A stretch of 5,773 bases of DNA, from assembly GCA_955652655.1 (NCBI GenBank), contig CATPCK010000302.1, positions 1-5,773 on the forward strand, given 5' to 3'. The notes below the pieces were generated by a model that made no database searches, had not been told where the DNA came from, and saw nothing but the letters and a program-made list of their open reading frames with translations. The position numbers and the translations under genes are program-made. How positions within the stretch are numbered: the stretch's first letter is position 1; the number at the start of each line of letters is the position of its first letter. This DNA comes from an uncultured Ktedonobacteraceae bacterium. GTDB lineage: Bacteria > Chloroflexota > Ktedonobacteria > Ktedonobacterales > Ktedonobacteraceae. Positions 1-5,492 of the stretch are shown in pieces.

Positions 1-2
1 CG

Positions 3-2618
3 ACCGGCATACCTTCGATTGAAGTGAGTAGCAACATCTTTGGCAGTAAGCAGAGCTATCCACTGACGAAAAATGTCATCAACATTGGGCGCGATGCCAG
101 CAACGATATCGTCATCAGGGATGGCGGTATCGTATCTAACCAACATATCCAGATATTGCGGCAAAACAATCAATTCGTGCTTATCCATCCTCACCCAGAT
201 AAACCACGCACACTCAATGGGCTGTTGTACCAGGGTAGAAAAATACGGGGGGATGAGCCATTCCGTCATACGCTCGTTCGAGGTGATATTTTCCGTATCG
301 GTGATGAAAACGGCACGCTGATCACGCTTGCTTTCAATGATGGCACAGGAGTGCAAGAGGAGATGCTCGCTCCGGTGCAGCCAATTAAACTAGGCGCTCC
401 CGAACTCACTATCGGGCGGGCAGCGGGGAATACCGTGGTACTCAATCACGCGCAGGTTTCCGCGCATCACGCGCGTCTTGTGCGTGAAGGGGGCACGTAT
501 CGCATACTTGATATGAACAGCACCAATCATGTCTATGTGAACTCCGAACTAACCACCAGTCACCTCCTCAAGCTGGGCGACGAAATCCGTATTGGGCCCT
601 ACAAGCTCGTCTTTGAAGCCAACCAGCTAACACAGTATGACGAAAGCAACTTTATTCGTATTGACGCCCTCAACCTTAAAAAGACCGGGAACAACAACTA
701 CGTCTTGCTGAACGATCTGTCTTTTACCATCCCTCCCCGCAAATTCGTTGCACTGGTAGGCGGTTCTGGCGCCGGTAAATCGACGCTGATGGATGCGCTA
801 AACGGCTTACGACCCGCGCAATCCGGCAAAGTACTCTATAATGGGAAGGACTACTATCGCAACCTGGCCTCCTTTAGCTCCCAACTGGGCTATGTGCCAC
901 AGGATGATATCGTGCACCGCGACCTGACCGTTGAACGAGCACTCTACTACGCCGCTAAGCTTCGCCTGCCCAGTGACTTCACCACGGCGCAAATCAAGCA
1001 GCGTATCAACGAAGTACTGGAAGACGTCGAGATGAGCGGAAGGCGCAAACTGCTGGTCAAGAAACTCTCAGGTGGGCAGCGTAAACGCGTCTCAATTGCC
1101 CTGGAGTTGCTGGCCAATCCCAGTCTTTTCTTCCTGGATGAGCCAACATCGGGCCTCGATCCAGGCCTGGACCGCAAGATGATGTTCCTACTGCGCAGGC
1201 TTGCTGACAAGGGGCACACAATCGTGCTGGTAACACACGCGACCAACAACATCAACACCTGTGACTACGTCTGTTTTCTCTGTCAGGGTGGGCGACTGGC
1301 CTTTTTTGGGCCACCTGAAGAGGCAAAAACCTATTTCGGCAAAACCGACTTCGCCGAAATTTACAGCAGCCTGGAACCGACTGACGAGAATCCAAATACA
1401 CCGGAAGAAGCGGCTGCGCGCTTTAAAGTCTCCGACCAGTATAAACAATATGTCGTTGCACCGATCAGGAGCGGTTCTGCTGAGACGGGACAAGTCAACG
1501 GCGTACCACAAACTAAAGAGGTGAAACGGCCCAAGCGCGGTAACCCCATTAAGCAGTTCTTTCTGCTTAATCAGCGCAACCTTGAATTACTCAGAAACGA
1601 TACAAGCAACCTGATTATTCTGCTCTTACAGGCACCGTTGATCGCGCTCCTGTTGATGCTCCTGATTAGATTCGAGGTAGGAGCTGGCATTTTTGATGCT
1701 AACAAAGTCGTGCAATGTGCGCCGCGTATCAGCACAACCAAGATCGCCCTACCACCACAGTCCGGAGGCATCATCGGCCTGAACACGGGGAAAAACGACG
1801 TGGTTGATTGTAACAGGATAATCAGTTATCTCAAGAACGACTCCACGGGGCAACAGTACGTCAACACTTTTAGTGGGAAGGATCTTAAAACTAAACAAAA
1901 TGCAGCACTACAAGATTTCATTGTTATAGGCGATAGCATCAATGCACAACGCGCGCTCTTCATCATTGCCTTTGTGGCCGTGCTCTTTGGTTGTATCAAC
2001 GGTACACGAGAGATCGTCAAGGAAGCATCCATCTACCGCCGCGAGCGTACGGTAAACCTGGGAATCATTCCTTACGTCGCTTCGAAGTTTCTTGTACTGG
2101 GAATGTTAGCCCTGGTTCAAAGCGCGGCGCTGCTGATCATCGTCAACCTCTTCGAGCCGCTGCACCAGGGTATCATCTTGCCTGTAGTGTTGGAGACTTA
2201 TATTACACTGGTACTCACAGCCCTGGCAGGTTTGATGGTTGGCTTGACGGCATCGTCATTCGCTGCCAATGAGGATAGCGCCAACAGCCTGTTGCCGTTC
2301 CTGCTTATTCCACAGGTAGTCTTTGCCGGTGTTGAGATACCGCTCAAAGATTACTTCTTGCAGGCCGCCGCTATGATATTCCCAACACGCTGGGCAATGA
2401 CCGCGCTGGGCACTTCAATTGGCCTGCATAGCGACAAACTAGGTGGCGACAAATTGTGGGGAGATAATAATACGTTCCAGGGTCAGCTCTTCTCAATTTT
2501 CAGTCATACAGATTCAGTACAACGCATGCTGATTGCATGGGGAGCCCTCGGGATACTCATCGTAGTGCTTGCCGTCGTCATTTGCATCGGTTTGAAGCGA
2601 AAGGATATTCGAACATAG
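3..2618 (+). CDS. Double-FHA ABC exporter, ATPase fused to ABC-2/ABCG-type membrane domain (5' partial)
   Basis: Fused half-transporter, expected in the cytoplasmic membrane exporting a lipid or small molecule; substrate unknown. Residues are counted from the GTG at 24. FHA domain 1 (about 1-105) has G22-R23, S38/H41 and N65-G66. FHA domain 2 (about 118-205) has G131-R132, S146/H149 and N168, with H169 where glycine is usual. The ATPase (about 212-435) has Walker A GGSGAGKST at 246-254, signature LSGGQ at 348-352, Walker B ending D372-E373 and switch H405. A charged linker (440-520) precedes about six membrane segments (near 530, 644, 689, 721, 755 and 835) and a YRRER motif at 671-675 typical of the ABCG/ABC-2 fold. 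The order and size resemble mycobacterial Rv1747, an FHA-regulated exporter controlled by a Ser/Thr kinase (family knowledge). No ribosome site precedes the GTG, and the frame is open to the left edge with FHA-like strand residues, so the real start probably lies upstream. A terminator follows the stop codon. Substrate and any link to the PKS are unproven. Confidence 0.9.
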   Translation, partial: TGIPSIEVSSNIFGSKQSYPLTKNVINIGRDASNDIVIRDGGIVSNQHIQILRQNNQFVLIHPHPDKPRTLNGLLYQGRKIRGDEPFRHTLVRGDIFRIGDENGTLITLAFNDGTGVQEEMLAPVQPIKLGAPELTIGRAAGNTVVLNHAQVSAHHARLVREGGTYRILDMNSTNHVYVNSELTTSHLLKLGDEIRIGPYKLVFEANQLTQYDESNFIRIDALNLKKTGNNNYVLLNDLSFTIPPRKFVALVGGSGAGKSTLMDALNGLRPAQSGKVLYNGKDYYRNLASFSSQLGYVPQDDIVHRDLTVERALYYAAKLRLPSDFTTAQIKQRINEVLEDVEMSGRRKLLVKKLSGGQRKRVSIALELLANPSLFFLDEPTSGLDPGLDRKMMFLLRRLADKGHTIVLVTHATNNINTCDYVCFLCQGGRLAFFGPPEEAKTYFGKTDFAEIYSSLEPTDENPNTPEEAAARFKVSDQYKQYVVAPIRSGSAETGQVNGVPQTKEVKRPKRGNPIKQFFLLNQRNLELLRNDTSNLIILLLQAPLIALLLMLLIRFEVGAGIFDANKVVQCAPRISTTKIALPPQSGGIIGLNTGKNDVVDCNRIISYLKNDSTGQQYVNTFSGKDLKTKQNAALQDFIVIGDSINAQRALFIIAFVAVLFGCINGTREIVKEASIYRRERTVNLGIIPYVASKFLVLGMLALVQSAALLIIVNLFEPLHQGIILPVVLETYITLVLTALAGLMVGLTASSFAANEDSANSLLPFLLIPQVVFAGVEIPLKDYFLQAAAMIFPTRWAMTALGTSIGLHSDKLGGDKLWGDNNTFQGQLFSIFSHTDSVQRMLIAWGALGILIVVLAVVICIGLKRKDIRT

Positions 2619-2664
2619 GGATTTGGGAACATCCTGAGGACTACGCCCAAATTCCGGTGCGGAC

Positions 2665-2727
2665 GGAAGCTCCCCAATGCCTCATTGTTAATATTCCCGG
2701 CATCAATTTCAAAGGGGGAGCTTTTTT
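2665..2727 (+). terminator. Intrinsic terminator after the ABC exporter gene
   Basis: AAGCTCCCC (2667-2675) pairs with GGGGAGCTT (2715-2723), giving 9 bp plus two possible G-U pairs at the base (2665-2666 with 2724-2725). A run of six T (2722-2727) closes the structure. The 39-base loop can form a small nested stem, ATGCC (2677-2681) with GGCAT (2699-2703). It starts about 46 bases after the exporter stop codon, as expected for a gene end, and separates the exporter from the ketosynthase genes. The loop is longer than usual, which lowers certainty a little. Confidence 0.68.
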
Positions 2728-2753
2728 GCGCAAAATAAGCAAACAGTGAGGCA
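2678..2753. repeat. Inverted repeat of the TGCCTC motif
   Basis: TGCCTCATTGTT (2678-2689) and AACAGTGAGGCA (2742-2753) pair over 12 positions with one G-U, separated by 52 bases. The left arm lies in the loop of the terminator and the right arm lies downstream of its T-run. Because the same 11-base core TGCCTCATTGT recurs at 5421-5431, the arms look more like paired binding sites than an RNA stem. The function is inferred only. Confidence 0.5.
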
Positions 2754-2781
2754 ATGCACACAGAGGAAGCCAATCAAATCA

Positions 2782-2810
2782 CAGACAAACTCATCATATT
2801 GAGTAATAAT
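2782..2810 (+). promoter_or_regulatory. Candidate sigma70-type promoter for the ketosynthase operon
   Basis: CAGACA (2782-2787, four of six matches to TTGACA) lies 17 bases before AATAAT (2805-2810, five of six matches to TATAAT). It sits downstream of the exporter terminator and about 55 bases before the KS-alpha start, where a promoter is needed. The spacer contains a short palindrome, ACTCA (2789-2793) and TGAGT (2800-2804), which could be an operator. This rests on a consensus match alone; the promoter rules of this organism are unknown. Confidence 0.38.
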
Positions 2811-2812
2811 TA

Positions 2813-2838
2813 GGGGGAGGAACGATGTGAACGGATAA
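2813..2838 (+). other. Strong ribosome binding site in front of an immediate start-stop
   Basis: GGGGGAGG (2813-2820) lies four bases before ATG at 2825, an ideal arrangement, but the next codon is TGA (2828-2830). An overlapping GTG at 2827 gives only three codons before TAA (2836-2838). KS-alpha has its own Shine-Dalgarno 40 bases downstream, so this site serves no visible protein. It could be a minimal upstream ORF that loads ribosomes onto the leader, a relic of a lost small gene, or chance. Confidence 0.4.
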
Positions 2839-2853
2839 AGTCAGGTTTGACCA

Positions 2854-2861
2854 AAGGAGGG
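2854..2861 (+). promoter_or_regulatory. Ribosome binding site of KS-alpha
   Basis: AAGGAGGG is a full match to the anti-Shine-Dalgarno core, ending four bases before the ATG at 2866. An in-frame TGA at 2848-2850 rules out a longer start, so this site fixes the start codon. Confidence 0.85.
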
Positions 2862-2865
2862 TAAC

Positions 2866-4146
2866 ATGCTACGTCGTGTCGTTATCACAGGGCTGGGTGT
2901 ACTGGCCTGTAATGGCATCGGAAAAGAAGATTTTTGGAATGCCTGTGTTGCTGGCCGTTCCGGTATCAGGCGTATCACCCGTTTCGATGCCAGTGCGCTG
3001 CCGGCGCAAATAGCGGGAGAAATCACAAGCTTCGACCCGGAGGCGTTGGGGCTGACGCCAATTGAGTGCCACCTGACCGACCGCAACACGCAACTGGCGC
3101 TAGCAGCCGCAAATCTCGCATTACAAGATGCCGATCTACTCGATAGCTTGAGCGATGAAGAGCGCGATGAGATGGGAGTATACATGGGCTCAGCGATGGC
3201 CTCTAGCGAAGAAGCAGAAAGGCTGTGGGCGCAGATGACCAATCGCGGGGAACATGCTCCACGCAACACTACCGGCGAATTCATTCCACTAACACTGCTG
3301 ATGACCCACGCGCCCGCGGCGGCTATTGCCACGCATCATCAACTCCATGGACCGTGCCTGGTTCTTTCAACAGGCTGCTCTGCAGGAGCGGATGCCATCG
3401 GACAGGCTTACTGGGCAATCCAGGAGGGTCGAGCAGATCGCATGTTGACGGGAGGGTCTGATTCTGCCATAAGCTACGCGAGTTTAGATTGTTTCTGCGT
3501 TCTGGGGGCATTGAGTACGCGTAACGATGATCCAGAGCGAGCTTCACGTCCATATGACCTTAACCGGGACGGCTTTGTGATGGCGGAGGGTTCTGGCATC
3601 CTTGTGCTGGAAGAACGAGAGCTGGCGCTGGCTCGCAACGCGCACATATATGCGGAACTGATCGCCTTTACCTCCAATAGTAATGCATACCATATGACCG
3701 CTCTCCCTCCTGATGGAGCACCGCTCCAGCAAATTCTGAGGCAAGTGCTGGACGAGGCAGAGATCAGCATGAAACAGCTAGACTACATCAATTCGCACGG
3801 GAGTTCGACGCCTTACAATGAGGCCGCAGAGACAGTGGCATACAAGGCTGTCTTTGGAGAGCATGCCTATCACATTCCTATCAGCTCAACAAAGTCGATG
3901 ATTGGCCACGCGCAAGGAGCTGCCAGCGCCATCGAAACCATTGTGACGGCACTGGTGTTGGAGCGGCAGATCATCCCACCAACGATTAACCAGGAAGTAG
4001 CCGACCCACAATGTGACCTGGATTATGTACCAAATGTGGCACGTCCATCAGCAGTGAAAGTAGCGTTGACGCATTCAAGCGGTTTTGGCGGCGTAAATGG
4101 TGCGCTCGTCCTCGCACAACCTGATTGGCTTGATACACATATGTAG
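2866..4146 (+). CDS. Beta-ketoacyl synthase, KS-alpha of a type II polyketide synthase
   Basis: Catalytic condensing enzyme of 426 residues, close to the FabF/KS-alpha size. It would take an acyl starter on its cysteine and condense it with malonyl units carried by an acyl carrier protein, as a cytoplasmic heterodimer with the CLF encoded next. The thiolase fold starts at RRVVITGLGV (3-12). The nucleophile is C171 in TGCSAG; the histidines are H311 (in NSHGSST) and H348 (in MIGHAQG), with K343 just before, so the full Cys-His-His set plus lysine is present. Near the C-terminus SGFGGVN places S405 before the glycine loop. FabF proteins have phenylalanine there; from memory, polyketide KS-alpha proteins have serine, which favours the PKS reading. 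The TGCSAG context differs from the actinomycete TGCTSG. First gene of the KS pair, after a terminator and a candidate promoter. A fatty acid synthase FabF is the main alternative, made less likely by the cysteine-less partner. An aryl-polyene or other reducing type II system is also possible. Confidence 0.92.
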   Translation: MLRRVVITGLGVLACNGIGKEDFWNACVAGRSGIRRITRFDASALPAQIAGEITSFDPEALGLTPIECHLTDRNTQLALAAANLALQDADLLDSLSDEERDEMGVYMGSAMASSEEAERLWAQMTNRGEHAPRNTTGEFIPLTLLMTHAPAAAIATHHQLHGPCLVLSTGCSAGADAIGQAYWAIQEGRADRMLTGGSDSAISYASLDCFCVLGALSTRNDDPERASRPYDLNRDGFVMAEGSGILVLEERELALARNAHIYAELIAFTSNSNAYHMTALPPDGAPLQQILRQVLDEAEISMKQLDYINSHGSSTPYNEAAETVAYKAVFGEHAYHIPISSTKSMIGHAQGAASAIETIVTALVLERQIIPPTINQEVADPQCDLDYVPNVARPSAVKVALTHSSGFGGVNGALVLAQPDWLDTHM

Positions 4147-4152
4147 GGGGAG
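4146..4152 (+). promoter_or_regulatory. Ribosome binding site of the CLF, overlapping the KS-alpha stop
   Basis: GGGGGAG starts on the last base of the KS-alpha TAG (4144-4146) and ends four bases before the ATG at 4157. The nine bases TAGGGGGAG also occur at 2811-2819. The overlap implies translational coupling, which would help keep the two subunits in equal amounts. It also selects the ATG at 4157 over an upstream in-frame GTG at 4097. Confidence 0.75.
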
Positions 4153-4156
4153 TACT

Positions 4157-5407
4157 ATGAAGTATACAACAGAGCGACGAGTGGTCATTACAGGAATAGG
4201 TGTGGTGGCGGCAAACGGTATTGGGAAAAAAGACTTCTGGCAAGCGACCAGGGAAGGCATCTCAGGTATTAAGCCTATTGGACGTTTCTCCACTGCTGAT
4301 TTATCGATCAAGGTGGCCGGTGAAGTCAGTGATTTTTTAGCCAGCGACTATATCGACCGCAAACTGGCGAATCGCACTGACCGCATGACCCACTTTGCCT
4401 TCGCAGCCATGCAGGAAGCACTGAGCGATGCGAACATTGTCCTGGAAGAAGAGAATTCACAACGTACAGGCAGCGTGATAGCGAATACCTTTGGTGGCGT
4501 TGAATTTGCGATGGAGCAGCTCAAATCATTATACATACGCGGGCCGCGCTATATGAGCGCGTATACCGCTATAGCGTGGCTTCAAGTAGCCAACGTGGGC
4601 CAGGCATCCATTCGCTACGGCCTCCAGGGGTATTGCAAAACACCTGTTAACGATACAGCTGGTGGTCTTGAGGCATTGGGTATGGCCTATAGCGCGATCC
4701 GGCGTGGCGCGGCGGATGTCCTGCTTAGCGGTGGCTGTGAAGCATTTTTACATCCCTTTAGTCTCACTTTGCTTGGCCAACTCAGTGAATATAGCTACTG
4801 CGCGACAGGAGATAACCCAAGAGACTATCGTCCGTTCGACCGACGTGCCACTGGCCTCATCCTGGCGGAAGGCGCGGGGATATGCGTTCTAGAGGATTAC
4901 GATCACGCTCTGAGACGCGGGGCAAGCATCTACGGAGAGATTGTGGGCTACGGACAGACGAACGATGCAAATGGACCAACAGTGCCTTCTTCCAACGGCA
5001 AACAATATGCTCGCGCTATCCGGCGTGCGATACAGGAGGGCACACTATCCCTCGAGGATATCGCGTACTTCAGCCTTGATGGACGAGCGCTACCGCCTTC
5101 AGACCAGGGAGAAGCGGAGGCATTACAGCTGGTCTTTGGTTCAGACATCGAACAACTCCCGGTCAGTGTCCCACGAACCACTCAGGGTCATAGCTATGCC
5201 GCTGCTGGAGCAATCGATACGATTACCGCCCTGCTTGCCCTGGAGGAGAAGGCCATTCCACCCACGATCAATTGTGAGGAGCTAGACCCGCGCTATGGAT
5301 TGTCAATGGTACAAGATGACGCACGGCCATTATCCGGTTCTGCTGTCCTTATCGGCGCTCGCGGCATCGGCGGGATGAATGTCGCGTTGGCAGTAAAAAA
5401 AATCTAG
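4157..5407 (+). CDS. Chain length factor (KS-beta), ketosynthase-like subunit without the active-site cysteine
   Basis: 416-residue paralogue of the preceding KS, with a matching N-terminus (RRVVITGIGVVAANGIGKKD at 7-26). It would pair with KS-alpha and set the length of the polyketide chain without condensing anything itself. The active-site segment reads NDTAGGLEALG, so the cysteine is replaced by T167. In well-known actinomycete CLFs this position is glutamine in a QAGGLDA motif (recalled), and the AGGLE/D pattern is retained. The first catalytic histidine is D308 (SLDGRA), the lysine aligns with R340, and the second histidine survives as H345 (TQGHSYAAAG). Loss of Cys and His rules out a normal condensing enzyme. 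The start is the ATG at 4157, behind a good ribosome site 10 bases after the KS-alpha stop; a longer frame to GTG 4097 would overlap KS-alpha without family support. An A8 run (5395-5402) lies two codons before the stop. CLF-like subunits also occur in aryl-polyene pathways, so the product class is open. Confidence 0.9.
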   Translation: MKYTTERRVVITGIGVVAANGIGKKDFWQATREGISGIKPIGRFSTADLSIKVAGEVSDFLASDYIDRKLANRTDRMTHFAFAAMQEALSDANIVLEEENSQRTGSVIANTFGGVEFAMEQLKSLYIRGPRYMSAYTAIAWLQVANVGQASIRYGLQGYCKTPVNDTAGGLEALGMAYSAIRRGAADVLLSGGCEAFLHPFSLTLLGQLSEYSYCATGDNPRDYRPFDRRATGLILAEGAGICVLEDYDHALRRGASIYGEIVGYGQTNDANGPTVPSSNGKQYARAIRRAIQEGTLSLEDIAYFSLDGRALPPSDQGEAEALQLVFGSDIEQLPVSVPRTTQGHSYAAAGAIDTITALLALEEKAIPPTINCEELDPRYGLSMVQDDARPLSGSAVLIGARGIGGMNVALAVKKI

Positions 5408-5420
5408 CGTCACATATTAT

Positions 5421-5442
5421 TGCCTCATTGTGCCTCGTTAAC
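5421..5442 (+). promoter_or_regulatory. Tandem direct repeat TGCCTC, 10-base period (putative operator)
   Basis: TGCCTCATTG (5421-5430) is followed directly by TGCCTCGTTA (5431-5440), so the heptamers TGCCTCA and TGCCTCG recur one helical turn apart on the same face. The first copy shares 11 bases exactly with 2678-2688 in the other intergenic region. Tandem heptamers spaced about one turn and overlapping the -35 region are the known binding layout of SARP-type activators of antibiotic clusters (11-base spacing there). A SARP here is inference; no regulator gene is in the window. Confidence 0.45.
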
Positions 5443-5456
5443 GTATCCTCTATATA
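5428..5456 (+). promoter_or_regulatory. Weak candidate promoter for the monooxygenase gene
   Basis: TTGTGC (5428-5433) lies 17 bases before TATATA (5451-5456). The matches to consensus are three and four of six, so alone it is weak; the tandem TGCCTC repeat over the -35 region would suit an activator-dependent promoter. No terminator separates the CLF from this point, so read-through from the KS operon is equally possible. Confidence 0.3.
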
Positions 5457-5488
5457 GACAGTTCGTTACTGCACCCAGAGGATACGTT
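5440..5488 (+). promoter_or_regulatory. 11-bp hairpin that hides the monooxygenase ribosome binding site
   Basis: AACGTATCCTC (5440-5450) pairs perfectly with GAGGATACGTT (5478-5488) around a 27-base loop. The Shine-Dalgarno candidate AGAGGA (5477-5482) lies in the right arm, ten bases before the ATG at 5493. If RNA starts upstream of 5440, the stem would block ribosome access. No T-run follows, so it is not a standard terminator. It could instead be a DNA operator with widely spaced half-sites. Confidence 0.5.
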
Positions 5489-5492
5489 GTTA

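Noticed and set aside
24..26. GTG at 24 as the true start of the exporter
   Set aside because: No Shine-Dalgarno precedes it and the frame is open to the window edge, with residues that fit the first FHA strand; the gene more likely begins outside the window.
947..1511. Reverse-strand frames opposite the exporter ATPase and linker
   Set aside because: They lie opposite highly conserved ABC motifs and have no family features of their own.
2430..2466. Small tandem repeat (GDKL-type) in the last external loop of the exporter
   Set aside because: Only about two short imperfect units; ordinary loop variation rather than a real repeat array.
2537..2749. A 70-residue frame running past the exporter stop into the intergenic region
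   Set aside because: It begins inside the exporter gene in another frame, runs through the terminator stem and T-run, and shows no recognisable motif or ribosome site.
2841..3332. 163-residue reverse-strand frame opposite KS-alpha
   Set aside because: It mirrors a clear catalytic KS gene, is rich in Ser and Ala as antisense frames often are, and has no domain.
4097..4156. Longer CLF from GTG 4097
   Set aside because: The extra 20 residues are KS-alpha coding sequence read in another frame; the ATG at 4157 has a strong ribosome site and gives the usual family N-terminus.
5395..5402. A8 run near the CLF stop as a programmed frameshift site
   Set aside because: A -1 slip would add only about 18 residues made from the intergenic motif region; no stimulatory structure is evident and the normal end fits the family.
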